The position numbers and the translations under genes are program-made. Below are positions 1 to 7,550 of a DNA stretch of 64,000 nucleotides, piece by piece. Under the pieces are notes generated by a model, which was given only the letters and a program-made list of their open reading frames with translations, was not told the origin of the DNA and made no database searches. This stretch comes from Merdimmobilis hominis (lineage in GTDB: Bacteria; Bacillota; Clostridia; Oscillospirales; Ruminococcaceae): the NCBI RefSeq assembly GCF_016901855.1, contig NZ_JACJKY010000008.1, positions 1-64,000 of the forward strand, read 5' to 3'. Numbering within the stretch: the first letter of the stretch is position 1; each line of letters starts with the position of its first letter.

Positions 1-67
1 CAATGAGCGAATACAGCTCAAGACAGGACAAACCCCGATGGAAGTCCGTTATGCTTATGCTGCATAA
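1..67 (+). pseudogene. C-terminal end of an IS3-family transposase (partial)
   Basis: Reading from base 2 gives an open frame ending NERIQLKTGQTPMEVRY plus a few residues and a TAA at 65-67. This matches the conserved C-terminal signature of IS3/IS150-type OrfB transposases (an N-x-R-I-Q stretch, then TPMEVR). Only the last 21 codons lie in the window, so it cannot be judged whether the element is intact. Downstream to about 110 there are short matching stretches (TGTCCACAAAAAATGTCTAC, TTGACA, GTGTCAA) that could be the terminal inverted repeat, but the exact end is not determined. It sits just downstream of the spmB stop codon, on the opposite strand. Confidence 0.6.
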
Positions 68-156
68 CAGGTGTCCACAAAAAATGTCTACTTGACAGGG
101 GGCGTGTCAATTTCCTGTCCAAATTATAGTACAGAATTGCTGTTTCATCAACTCCT

Positions 157-669
157 TTACGCAAAAAGCATGGCTGTGATCCATGCGCTCATACACGCAC
201 CGATCAAATCACCGATCAGTGCACACGGAATCGCATGTGCTGTCTGTCTCACCTTCGCTGCACCAAAATAGACGGCAACCGTATAAAACGTCGTTTCCGT
301 TGCACCCATCATCACGGATGCTGTTCGTCCTGCAAGACTGTCTGCACCCACCTGCGAAAGTGTATCCTCAAGCACCGCCAGCGCACCGCTTCCCGATAGC
401 GGCCGGATCAGTGCGAGCGGCGCGGTTTCCGGCGGGATTCCGACCGCAGTCAGCACGGGTGAAATCCAAGCGGTGATCTGTGCAAGCCCGCCTGACGCAC
501 GCAGCATCCCGATCACTGTCATGAGCAAAACAAGCGGCGGAAGAATGTTTTTGGCGGTCAAAAGACCGTCTTTTGCGCCTTCCACAAATGATGCCATGAG
601 ATCAATGCGTTTATAAAATCCGGCAATCAAAATGATACACACAATCACCGGAACAACCCATGCGGTCAT
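157..669 (-). CDS. spmB: Spore maturation protein B
   Basis: A 170-aa hydrophobic protein of the nucleoside-recognition (Gate) membrane family. It starts MTAWVVPVIVCIILIAG and has several membrane segments. A Gly-rich LSGSGALAVLED stretch and an MMGATETTFYTVAVYFGAA stretch are typical of SpmB. In Bacillus, SpmA and SpmB are needed for full dehydration of the spore core; the molecular activity is not firmly known. Its ATG overlaps the spmA TGA by 4 bp, so the two are translationally coupled and transcribed right to left. The length is normal for the family. Confidence 0.9.
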   Translation of the reverse strand: MTAWVVPVIVCIILIAGFYKRIDLMASFVEGAKDGLLTAKNILPPLVLLMTVIGMLRASGGLAQITAWISPVLTAVGIPPETAPLALIRPLSGSGALAVLEDTLSQVGADSLAGRTASVMMGATETTFYTVAVYFGAAKVRQTAHAIPCALIGDLIGACMSAWITAMLFA

Positions 670-1268
670 GCAGCGCGCTCCTTTCTCTCACGAATTTTTG
701 TGCGTATCCGATTGCAAAGCCGCACCAAACAGACAACGATAGCAGCTGACGAAAAGGACACAATCAAAACAGCCGGCAAAATATCAAACGGATTCTGTGC
801 GCCATGACGCAGCCGCAGCATCGCGACAGTCGTTGGAATCAGCTGAATGGACGCTGTATTCAGTACAGTCAGCAAAATCATACCGTCCGATGCACATTCC
901 GGATGATTCCTGTCTGCAAGCTCCTTCATTGCCGCCACGCCCGCAGGTGTCGCCGCATTTCCAAGTCCCAGCAGATTGGCTGTCATATTGATGCAGATCA
1001 ATTCACGCGCGCGTGCCGTCAGTGCAACACCACGGAACACAAGCGAAATCATGGGATGCAGCAGTCTTGCAATCAGATCCGTCAGTCCGCTGTCTTTGGC
1101 AATCTGCAAAAGGCCGCTCCAAAGGCACATTCCGCCTGCCAGTGTGAGCACAAGCGAAATGGTTTTGCTGCTTTCCGACAAAACGGACTGTGCCACCGCA
1201 TCCATTGTACCGTTGACAGCACCGAATAAAAGGCCCGCTGCCGCCAAAATGACAAGAATCCACTTCAT
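666..1268 (-). CDS. spmA: Spore maturation protein A
   Basis: A 200-aa integral membrane protein of the SpmA/nucleoside-recognition family, starting MKWILVILAAAGLLFGAVNG. It includes the characteristic GMCLWSGLLQIAKDSGLTD segment and the NLLGLGNAATPAG motif. A longer frame reaches 1331, but MKW is the usual family start and gives the normal length. It pairs with spmB downstream in a two-gene operon with a 4-bp overlap; together they act in spore core dehydration. The roughly 200 bp upstream are shared with the divergent AbrB-type gene, so late-sporulation control is inferred from family knowledge rather than from a promoter I can see. Confidence 0.9.
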   Translation of the reverse strand: MKWILVILAAAGLLFGAVNGTMDAVAQSVLSESSKTISLVLTLAGGMCLWSGLLQIAKDSGLTDLIARLLHPMISLVFRGVALTARARELICINMTANLLGLGNAATPAGVAAMKELADRNHPECASDGMILLTVLNTASIQLIPTTVAMLRLRHGAQNPFDILPAVLIVSFSSAAIVVCLVRLCNRIRTKIRERKERAA

Positions 1269-1386
1269 CTCAAACGCCTGCTTTCCGGATATTGATTTGC
1301 CAAAAAAATATATGCACGACTGCCAGAACAATTGTCTGAATTATGCAACGATTTATGAATTTTTTGAAATTTTTTTCAAAACCGTA

Positions 1387-1415
1387 TTGACACACTTTGC
1401 GGATCGCAGTAAAAT
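1387..1415 (+). promoter_or_regulatory. Sigma-A promoter of the AbrB-type gene
   Basis: A TTGACA box (1387-1392), a 17-bp spacer and TAAAAT (1410-1415) lie 57 bp upstream of the ATG at 1472. Both boxes are at or near consensus. Confidence 0.8.
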
Positions 1416-1471
1416 ATAACTGAACAAACGACAATATTGTCGATTTTTGGTTCAAGGAAAGGGTTTTGGGT

Positions 1472-1720
1472 ATGAAATCAACAGGCATCGTCAGAAGAAT
1501 TGACAATCTGGGCAGAGTCGTTCTGCCGATCGAGCTGAGACGTACATTTGACCTCAACAGAGAAGATCCGGTCGAGATCTTTGTTGACAACAATTACATC
1601 CTGCTCAAAAAATATGAGCCGGCTTGCATTTTCTGCAACGACGCAGGCGACGTAGTAAACTACAAAGGCAAAAACATTTGCCGTTCCTGCCTCGCGGAGC
1701 TCAAAAAGAACGCGGAATAA
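1472..1720 (+). CDS. AbrB/SpoVT-type transition regulator with CxxC pairs
   Basis: An 82-aa DNA-binding protein. Residues 1-45 (STGIVRRIDNLGRVVLPIEL, then REDPVEIFVDNNYILLKKY) form the swapped-hairpin AbrB domain. The remainder carries two CxxC pairs (CIFC and CRSC), which suggests a small zinc-binding tail. Many clostridial AbrB homologues share this layout. The start is the ATG at 1472, preceded by AAGGAAAGG at good spacing; an in-frame TTG at 1466 lies too close to that site. The gene has its own sigma-A promoter and terminator and is monocistronic. It probably regulates stationary-phase or sporulation genes, but the target is unknown. Confidence 0.85.
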   Translation: MKSTGIVRRIDNLGRVVLPIELRRTFDLNREDPVEIFVDNNYILLKKYEPACIFCNDAGDVVNYKGKNICRSCLAELKKNAE

Positions 1721-1740
1721 TCCTGTTTCGCAAAAAAGAA

Positions 1741-1777
1741 ACAAGCACACAGAAGACACTGTGTGCTTGTTCTTTTG
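1741..1777 (+). terminator. Terminator of the AbrB-type gene
   Basis: Perfect 10-bp stem ACAAGCACAC / GTGTGCTTGT (1741-1750, 1761-1770) followed by TCTTTT. Confidence 0.85.
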
Positions 1778-1793
1778 CCGTTTTTTAAACAAT

Positions 1794-1826
1794 AAAAAAG
1801 CACACGGCAAAACCGTGTGCTTTTTT
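1794..1826 (-). terminator. Terminator of the rplL operon
   Basis: A 14-bp inverted repeat AAAAAAGCACACGG / CCGTGTGCTTTTTT lies just after the rplL stop. It gives a U-tract in either direction. It ends the rpmG-rplL transcript before any rpoB gene. Confidence 0.9.
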
Positions 1827-1841
1827 GATAAAAGAAATCTC

Positions 1842-2216
1842 TTATTTGATTTCGACTTTTGCGCCTGCTTCTTCGAGTTTCTTTTTGATGTCCTCAGCGT
1901 CAGCTTTGGAAACGCCCTCTTTGATCGGTTTCGGAGCTTCGTCAACCAGAGCTTTTGCGTCTTTCAGGCCCAGACCAGTGATGTCTTTCACCAGTTTGAT
2001 AACGCCCATTTTGCTTGCGCCAGCGTCAGCCAGGATAACGTCAAATTCGGTTTTCTCTTCTTCAGCCGGAGCTGCTGCTGCAGCGCCTGCAACCATAACC
2101 GGAGCTGCTGCGGAAACGCCAAACTCCTCTTCGATTGCTTTTACGAGCTCGTTCAGTTCGAGAACGGTCAGTGCTTTGATGTCTTCAATAAATTTTGTGA
2201 TTTTCTCAGAAGCCAT
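1842..2216 (-). CDS. rplL: 50S ribosomal protein L7/L12
   Basis: A 124-aa acidic stalk protein that recruits translation GTPases to the ribosome. The N-terminal dimerisation domain ([20 protein letters not shown]) is followed by an Ala/Glu-rich hinge. The C-terminal domain contains the conserved KTEFDVIL and [21 protein letters not shown] segments. The start is preceded by GGAGGTAAA. It is the last gene of the operon, 30 bp after rplJ, and is followed directly by a strong terminator. rpoB, its usual downstream neighbour, is absent here. Confidence 0.98.
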   Translation of the reverse strand: MASEKITKFIEDIKALTVLELNELVKAIEEEFGVSAAAPVMVAGAAAAAPAEEEKTEFDVILADAGASKMGVIKLVKDITGLGLKDAKALVDEAPKPIKEGVSKADAEDIKKKLEEAGAKVEIK

Positions 2217-2246
2217 GATAATTTACCTCCATTTAATTTTTGTCAA

Positions 2247-2750
2247 TTATGCGGATTCTTTCTGCTCCGCGATTGCATTAAGCGCAACAGCCATACCACG
2301 GATATTGCCGGTGAGTACGCTGACGAGCTGTGCCATGAGCTGATCTTTCGACGGAAGTTTGCCGACTGCAACAACTTTTGCAGCGTCGAGCACTTCGCCG
2401 TCCATGAAACCGCCTTTGATTGTGAAGCAGTTTTTGATGGAATCAGCATATTTTGCAGCGATTTTTGCCGGAGCAACCGGATCCTCTTCGCACAGTGCGA
2501 GAGCGGTTGTGCCTTCGAGAACCGGAATCAAGTCTTCAAGACCTGCTTCTTTTGCAGCAAAACGCAGCATTGTGTTTTTCACAACAGTGTACTGAACGCC
2601 TGCTTCTCTGAACTCTTTACGCAGTTTGGTGTCATCAGCAACAGTGATGCCTTTGTAATCCACCAAAACGCCTGCTGCAGAGCCTTTGAGTTTCTCAGTC
2701 AGTTCTTTGACATATTGCTCTTTCTGTTTGAGTAATTCTGCACTTGGCAT
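2247..2750 (-). CDS. rplJ: 50S ribosomal protein L10
   Basis: A 167-aa protein forming the base of the L7/L12 stalk; with L12 it is the autogenous repressor of its own mRNA. It begins MPSAELLKQKEQYVKELTEK and contains the conserved VLVDYKGITVADDTKLRKEF and YTVVKNTMLRFAAKEAGLED segments. GAGGTGA precedes the ATG. A structured L10 leader with an internal terminator-like hairpin lies upstream (2795-2935), so expression of rplJ-rplL is probably set separately from rplK-rplA. Confidence 0.98.
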   Translation of the reverse strand: MPSAELLKQKEQYVKELTEKLKGSAAGVLVDYKGITVADDTKLRKEFREAGVQYTVVKNTMLRFAAKEAGLEDLIPVLEGTTALALCEEDPVAPAKIAAKYADSIKNCFTIKGGFMDGEVLDAAKVVAVGKLPSKDQLMAQLVSVLTGNIRGMAVALNAIAEQKESA

Positions 2751-2794
2751 GGATTCACCTCATTTCATCGGAATACTATGAAATGCTGCTATTC

Positions 2795-2935
2795 CTAAAA
2801 ACAAAGCCCTCTCCCAAAAGACAGGGAAAGGGCATCATCATTGATCTTGCGATAGCTAAAAAATCTGACGCATTCCCTCGGCAGGCGGGGTGACCCATTA
2901 TGTGCAACGCACACCTGCTGTCTTAAAGAATAAAC
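2795..2935 (-). ncRNA. Ribosomal protein L10 leader RNA
   Basis: On the minus strand this region holds the Firmicutes L10-leader hallmarks: AGACAGCAGGTG paired with a CCTGCCGAGG segment, then a GC-rich hairpin GCCCTTTCCC / GGGAGAGGGC (2806-2833) followed by TTTGTTTTT. In this cis-regulatory family the L10-(L12)4 complex binds the leader and limits rplJ-rplL expression; the final hairpin looks like an attenuator. The boundaries are approximate. Confidence 0.85.
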
Positions 2936-2977
2936 AGCATCTATTATATTACAACAAGTTTACGCGTTTGTCAAGCA

Positions 2978-3673
2978 TTAAACACCATATTTTGCGGTGT
3001 TCAGTTTTACGCTCGGACCCATGGTTGTGGTCACAGCGCAGGATTTTAAATACTGGCCTTTTGCTGCAGCCGGTTTTGCTTTAACAATTGCACCCATCAG
3101 TGTTTCCATGTTTTCGCTCAGTTTCTCAGCGCCAAACGAAACTTTGCCGATCGGGCAGTGAATGATGTTTGTTTTGTCGAGACGGTACTCGATTTTACCA
3201 GCTTTTGCTTCGGTGACTGCTCTTGCAACATCCGGAGTAACTGTGCCGGCTTTCGGGGACGGCATCAAGCCGCGCGGGCCGAGGATTTTACCAAGACGGC
3301 CAACAACACCCATCATATCCGGGGTTGCGATGACGACGTCGAAATCCATCCAGCCTTCGCCCTGAATTTTCTGAACGAACTCGTCGCTGCCTGCGTACTC
3401 AGCGCCAGCTGCTTTTGCAGCTTCAACGTTGTCGCCTTTGCACAGTGCCAAAACGCGAACGGTTTTACCGGTGCCGTTCGGAAGAACGACAGCGCCGCGG
3501 ACCTGCTGGTCAGCGTGACGGGAGTCAACGCCCAGTCTGACGTGGAGCTCCACTGTTTCATCAAATTTTGCTTTTGCTGTGGAAACTGCCAGTTCCAATG
3601 CTTCCATTGTGTCGTATGCTTTGGAGCGGTCGATCAGTTTCGCACTTTCGATATATTTTTTACCGTGTTTCAT
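2978..3673 (-). CDS. rplA: 50S ribosomal protein L1
   Basis: A 231-aa protein that forms the mobile L1 stalk and acts as a translational repressor of the L11 operon. It starts [20 protein letters not shown] and contains the signatures [20 protein letters not shown] and [20 protein letters not shown] chose the ATG at 3673 (GGGAGG 10 nt upstream) over an in-frame TTG at 3679. The 53-bp gap after rplK contains GTGGGAGGAAC, a repeat of a motif also found ahead of rplK and a candidate L1 mRNA-binding site. Confidence 0.97.
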   Translation of the reverse strand: MKHGKKYIESAKLIDRSKAYDTMEALELAVSTAKAKFDETVELHVRLGVDSRHADQQVRGAVVLPNGTGKTVRVLALCKGDNVEAAKAAGAEYAGSDEFVQKIQGEGWMDFDVVIATPDMMGVVGRLGKILGPRGLMPSPKAGTVTPDVARAVTEAKAGKIEYRLDKTNIIHCPIGKVSFGAEKLSENMETLMGAIVKAKPAAAKGQYLKSCAVTTTMGPSVKLNTAKYGV

Positions 3674-3711
3674 TATCAATTTTCCTCCCTTAACGTGGTC
3701 GATAGCGGAAT

Positions 3712-3722
3712 GTTCCTCCCAC
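3712..3722 (-). promoter_or_regulatory. Candidate L1-binding mRNA motif upstream of rplA
   Basis: GTGGGAGGAAC on the minus strand, 39 nt upstream of the rplA start codon. It is identical to the 11-mer at 4201-4211 upstream of rplK. L1 represses its own operon by binding mRNA that mimics its 23S rRNA site; purine-rich GTGGGAGGA-type sequences are the usual form. Confidence 0.5.
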
Positions 3723-3732
3723 CAGGGGTCGT

Positions 3733-4158
3733 TTAGTCGACAACTTCAACGCCCATGGAACGTGCTGTGCCAGCCACCATGCTCATAGCGGCTTCAATGC
3801 TGCCAGCGTTCAAATCAGGCATTTTCTGCTCTGCGATCTGTTTAACCTGCTCTCTGGTGATTTTTGCAACCTTTGTTTTGTTCGGCACGCCCGAACCGCT
3901 TTCAATGCCGCAAGCTTTTTTGATCAAAACTGCTGCCGGCGGAGTTTTGGTCACAAAGGTGAAAGAACGGTCAGCATATACTGTGATGACCACCGGAATG
4001 AGAAGACCGATGTCGTTCTTTGTACGCTCGTTAAAATCCTTTGTAAACGCCATGATGTTGACGCCGTGCTGACCCAAAGCCGGACCTACAGGCGGTGCCG
4101 GAGTTGCTTTGCCAGCCGGAATTTGAAGTTTAATATAACCTGTAACTTTCTGCGCCAT
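3733..4158 (-). CDS. rplK: 50S ribosomal protein L11
   Basis: A 141-aa protein of the GTPase-associated centre, involved in factor binding and RelA signalling. It starts [20 protein letters not shown] and contains the [19 protein letters not shown] signature and the C-terminal rRNA-binding domain ([19 protein letters not shown]). A frame extending to 4197 is longer than the family and lacks a better ribosome site; GGAGGTGCAATT precedes the ATG at 4158. It lies between nusG and rplA in the standard order. Confidence 0.98.
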   Translation of the reverse strand: MAQKVTGYIKLQIPAGKATPAPPVGPALGQHGVNIMAFTKDFNERTKNDIGLLIPVVITVYADRSFTFVTKTPPAAVLIKKACGIESGSGVPNKTKVAKITREQVKQIAEQKMPDLNAGSIEAAMSMVAGTARSMGVEVVD

Positions 4159-4200
4159 AATTGCACCTCCAAAAATTGTGGTAAACGGCGGAACCAAACG

Positions 4201-4211
4201 GTTCCTCCCAC
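4201..4211 (-). promoter_or_regulatory. Candidate L1-binding mRNA motif upstream of rplK
   Basis: Second copy of GTGGGAGGAAC, in the nusG-rplK gap, 43 nt before the rplK start codon. The matching copy precedes rplA. Inferred autogenous control site for L1. Confidence 0.5.
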
Positions 4212-4294
4212 GAACGTCCCTGTCCCGTTACCATTCCTTTAAAAAACAGGGCACGCTTGCACGAAAACCCGTGCAGACAGAAACTCTGCCTTTG

Positions 4295-4816
4295 CTACAC
4301 AGCGGCAACCTGATTGAGCGCAAGCTCCACCTGATTGTCGCGTCCGAACATCGATACTGTGATGGTCACAATATTACGTTCGATGTCCACTGCATCAACC
4401 ACACCGCTGAAGCCTTCAAGCGGTCCGGATACAACGCGGACGCTGTCGCCTTCTTTGTAGTTGACTTCCACGTGAATCTTCTCCACACCGAGCGCCGCAA
4501 CTTCCTTCTCGGAAAGCGGAACCGGTTTGGAACCAGGACCGACAAATCCTGTCACACCGCGGATGTTGCGGATGACATACCAGGAATCATCGGTTAAGAT
4601 CATTTTGACAAGAACATAGCCCGGAAAAATCTTCCGTTCCACTTCCCGTTCTTTGCCGTCATCACGAAGCTCCAATACCTTTTCTGTCGGTACGCAGACT
4701 TCCTCGATCAAATCCCTAAGGTTTTGATTTTCAACGGCGGTTTCAATGTTATTCGCCACCTTGTTCTCATATCCGGAATAGGTGTGAATGACATACCACT
4801 TTGCGGTTTCAGACAT
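4295..4816 (-). CDS. nusG: Transcription termination/antitermination protein NusG
   Basis: A 173-aa elongation factor that binds RNA polymerase and tunes pausing and Rho/NusA-dependent events. It has an N-terminal NGN domain (AKWYVIHTYSGYENKVANNI; VKMILTDDSWYVIRNIRGVT) and a C-terminal KOW domain (YKEGDSVRVVSGPLEGFSGV). The length is normal. It sits between secE and rplK, the usual order, with a gap of about 25 bp after secE. Confidence 0.97.
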   Translation of the reverse strand: MSETAKWYVIHTYSGYENKVANNIETAVENQNLRDLIEEVCVPTEKVLELRDDGKEREVERKIFPGYVLVKMILTDDSWYVIRNIRGVTGFVGPGSKPVPLSEKEVAALGVEKIHVEVNYKEGDSVRVVSGPLEGFSGVVDAVDIERNIVTITVSMFGRDNQVELALNQVAAV

Positions 4817-4841
4817 GATATCCGTCCTTCCGAAATGGGTT

Positions 4842-5093
4842 TTAATAGATCAGGGCAAACAAATTGATAAATGCCCAGTCCAAAATCCAGATTGCAACGC
4901 CTGTGATTGCCATGCAGATCAAAACGACAACCGTGTTGTTGATAATCTGCTTTTTGCTCGGCCAAACGATCTTTTTGAATTCGCTTTTAAGATCTCTGAA
5001 GTAACGACCAACCTTTGAAAAAAAGGAAGGTTTTTTTGCCTTGTCCGATTTTGCTTTTTCCGGTTTTGTCTGGGTGGTTTTTTCGTTCGACAT
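4842..5093 (-). CDS. secE: Preprotein translocase subunit SecE
   Basis: An 83-aa single-span membrane protein that clamps SecY in the Sec translocon. A charged N-terminal extension rich in Lys is followed by the conserved amphipathic helix (VGRYFRDLKSEFKKIVWPSK). One transmembrane segment at about residues 57-80 follows (NTVVVLICMAITGVAIWILD). The ATG at 5093 with GGTGGAAAG upstream is preferred to the in-frame GTG at 5105, which overlaps that site. Its neighbours rpmG and nusG support the call. Confidence 0.95.
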   Translation of the reverse strand: MSNEKTTQTKPEKAKSDKAKKPSFFSKVGRYFRDLKSEFKKIVWPSKKQIINNTVVVLICMAITGVAIWILDWAFINLFALIY

Positions 5094-5111
5094 GATACTT
5101 TCCACCTTCCG

Positions 5112-5261
5112 TTACTTCGTCTCTTTGTGAGTGGTGTGTTTCCTGCAGAAACGGCAGTATTTTGTCATTTCCAGTCTGTCAGGATCGTTTTTCTTGTTTT
5201 TGACTGTGTCGTAATTACGCTGTTTGCACTCTGTGCAAGCTAATGTAATTTTAACTCTCAT
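5112..5261 (-). CDS. rpmG: 50S ribosomal protein L33
   Basis: A 49-aa zinc-binding L33 of the cysteine-containing type. It starts [20 protein letters not shown] and carries both zinc pairs (CTEC and CRFC). The frame reaches 5351, but the ATG at 5261 has GCAGGAGGTGCC immediately upstream and gives the normal length. First gene of the rpmG-secE-nusG-rplK-rplA-rplJ-rplL transcript. Confidence 0.96.
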   Translation of the reverse strand: MRVKITLACTECKQRNYDTVKNKKNDPDRLEMTKYCRFCRKHTTHKETK

Positions 5262-5364
5262 TATCGGCACCTCCTGCTTACTACGGAATAATTTTTGCCT
5301 CCCTCTTGAGGGGCAGCTCCCGAAAAACGGGCACAAAAAAATAAACCCCATTCGAGGTATGTTT

Positions 5365-5394
5365 ATTGTAGCACAACCCCCCGTGTTTTGTCAA
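5365..5394 (-). promoter_or_regulatory. Sigma-A promoter of the rpmG-rplL operon
   Basis: On the minus strand TTGACA (5389-5394), an 18-bp spacer and TACAAT (5365-5370). It drives a leader of about 95 nt into rpmG. The remainder of 5395-5516 up to the divergent RNase Y promoter shows nothing recognisable. Confidence 0.8.
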
Positions 5395-5516
5395 CGTTTT
5401 TTGCGCAAAAAACGGCGGTTTGACGCTTTGCGCGGCACCGTCCATCCGCAAAACACCATATGTCAGCAAATCGTCAAAATCATACACAAAAACACACCGT
5501 CTGAGGCCGTTTTCTC

Positions 5517-5545
5517 TTGACTTAATGAACAAAATCCGTTAAAAT
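5517..5545 (+). promoter_or_regulatory. Sigma-A promoter of rny
   Basis: TTGACT (5517-5522), 17-bp spacer, TAAAAT (5540-5545), about 110 nt upstream of the RNase Y start. The AT-rich leader between shows no recognised riboswitch. Confidence 0.7.
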
Positions 5546-5662
5546 ATTTAAATGTAGCGAACTGATAACTTTCAAAGTACTGAAATATCTTTCTATGTTC
5601 TTTTTTAAAAAAACAAACAACAGTATCATTATTTATTATGAAAAAGGAGGTTTTATTTTTTC

Positions 5663-7228
5663 ATGGATCCATTGATGACGATTTTATACTGCGTCATCTC
5701 GTTTCTTGCATCCGGTGTTATTTTTGGACTGATTGCTTTTAAGCTGGGCATTCGTTATAGAAAAAAAATCGCTGAAGCTGAGATCGGCAGCGCAGAGGAA
5801 CAGGCGAAAAAAATTGTAGAAGACGCTTATCACGCCGCTGACACAAAAAAGAAAGAAACCATCATCGAGGCAAAAGATGAGATTCACAAACTGCGGACCG
5901 ATGCAGACCGTGAAATCAAAGAGCGGAGAAACGAGGTTTCCCGCCAGGAACGCCGCCTGGTGCAGAAAGAGGAAACACTCGACAAAAAGATGGACGCACT
6001 CGAAGCAAAAGACGAGCTTTTGCAAAAGAAACTGCGCAGTGCAGATGAAAAACTGCAGGAGGCTGAGCGCATTAAAAACAGCCAGATTGACAATTTGGAG
6101 CGCATCTCCGGATTGACCGCCGAACAGGCAAAAGAACAGTTATTAGAAAGCTTACAGGACGAGCTTACGCACGAAAAAGCCGTCCGTATTTCAAATTATG
6201 AGCAACAATTAAAAGAAGAATGTGAAGAAAAGGCGCGTGAATATATTTCACTTGCCATCAGCCGCTGCGCTGCCGATCAGGTGTCCGAGGCAACCGTTTC
6301 TGTTGTAACACTGCCGAACGACGAAATGAAAGGCCGCATTATTGGCCGTGAGGGCCGCAACATCCGCGCAATCGAAACGCTGACCGGCGTCGATCTGATT
6401 ATTGACGACACACCTGAAGCAATCACACTGTCCTGCTTCGATCCGGTTCGCCGAGAAATTGCAAAAATCGCGCTGGAGCGCCTGATTCAGGACGGACGCA
6501 TTCATCCGACCCGCATTGAAGAGATGGTCGAAAAAGCAAAACGCGAAGTCGATCAGCGCATCAAAACGGAGGGCGAGCGTGCTGTCATGGAAACAAATGT
6601 CCACGGCATCCACAACGAAATCGTCAAACTGCTCGGCCGTCTGCGCTACCGCACAAGTTATGGTCAGAACGTTTTGAACCACTCCATTGAAGTGTCGTAT
6701 CTTGCAGGCATCATGGCAAGCGAGCTGGGTGTTGACGCAAATCTCGCACGCCGCGCAGGTCTTCTGCACGATATCGGCAAGGCGTTAAACCACGAAATCG
6801 AAGGCTCGCACGTTGAGATCGGCGTGGAAGTCTGCCGCAAGTTCAAAGAGAACGCACAGGTCATTCACGCAATCCAGGCGCACCACGGCGATGTCGAAAT
6901 CAAGACCGTGATTGACGCGCTGGTACAGGCTGCAGATGCAATTTCCGCTGCACGTCCTGCTGCACGCCGCGAAAACCTTGAAAACTACATCAAACGACTG
7001 CAGAAGCTTGAAGAGATCGCATGTTCGTATGACGGTGTTGAAAAATCATTTGCAATCCAGGCAGGCCGAGAAATCCGCATTATGGTTCGTCCGGAGGATA
7101 TCAAAGACGAGCGCATGATCGTCGTTGCACGTGAGATCGCATCCCGCATCGAAAACGAACTCGATTATCCGGGTCAGATCAAAGTTCACCTGATCCGCGA
7201 AAGCCGTGCAATCGAATACGCAAAATAA
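5663..7228 (+). CDS. rny: Ribonuclease Y
   Basis: A 521-aa membrane-anchored endoribonuclease that starts bulk mRNA decay in Firmicutes. It has an N-terminal membrane helix (about residues 5-28), a long Lys/Glu-rich coiled coil to about 200, a KH domain with [19 protein letters not shown], and an HD domain with the metal ligands in [12 protein letters not shown]. The length is normal. AAAGGAGG lies 13 nt ahead of the ATG. It is monocistronic, between its own promoter and terminator hairpins. Confidence 0.98.
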   Translation: MDPLMTILYCVISFLASGVIFGLIAFKLGIRYRKKIAEAEIGSAEEQAKKIVEDAYHAADTKKKETIIEAKDEIHKLRTDADREIKERRNEVSRQERRLVQKEETLDKKMDALEAKDELLQKKLRSADEKLQEAERIKNSQIDNLERISGLTAEQAKEQLLESLQDELTHEKAVRISNYEQQLKEECEEKAREYISLAISRCAADQVSEATVSVVTLPNDEMKGRIIGREGRNIRAIETLTGVDLIIDDTPEAITLSCFDPVRREIAKIALERLIQDGRIHPTRIEEMVEKAKREVDQRIKTEGERAVMETNVHGIHNEIVKLLGRLRYRTSYGQNVLNHSIEVSYLAGIMASELGVDANLARRAGLLHDIGKALNHEIEGSHVEIGVEVCRKFKENAQVIHAIQAHHGDVEIKTVIDALVQAADAISAARPAARRENLENYIKRLQKLEEIACSYDGVEKSFAIQAGREIRIMVRPEDIKDERMIVVAREIASRIENELDYPGQIKVHLIRESRAIEYAK

Positions 7229-7233
7229 GAAAA

Positions 7234-7267
7234 TAACCCGGTCGGAACACGTTCGACCGGGTTTTGT
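7234..7267 (+). terminator. Terminator of rny
   Basis: AACCCGGTCG(GAA)/ (TTC)GACCGGGTT stem followed by TTG-TTAT, starting 6 bp after the rny stop. Confidence 0.85.
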
Positions 7268-7282
7268 TATGCCACTAAAACA

Positions 7283-7317
7283 AAAACACGGTTTGAGGAA
7301 ATCTCAAACCGTGTTTT
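7283..7317. terminator. Second hairpin downstream of rny
   Basis: Perfect 15-bp inverted repeat AAAACACGGTTTGAG / CTCAAACCGTGTTTT. It gives a U-tract on either strand and may back up termination from both sides. Nothing gene-like is seen between it and 7500. Confidence 0.7.
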
Positions 7318-7504
7318 ATCATATGAAAGGCCTTCTGCTTCTCTCCCCTTAAAAGAATACCCAACCCAGCATATGAATTTCCGATATTTAAATATACGCT
7401 TTTGGAATCTTTTCTTTTCAAACAGATTCAATATGTATAATTTATCATATTTTCACCGATATGTCAAGCGTTTTGATAAAACTCATTCCCTTTTAGGTAA
7501 AATA

Positions 7505-7534
7505 AAATACCGGGGTAAAAACCCCGGTATTTTT
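7505..7534 (-). terminator. Terminator of the rnjA-ftsH operon
   Basis: AATACCGGGGT / ACCCCGGTATT stem around AAAA, just past the ftsH stop; A/T-tracts on both sides allow bidirectional action. Confidence 0.85.
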
Positions 7535-7550
7535 ATTCTTATTCAGCGGA

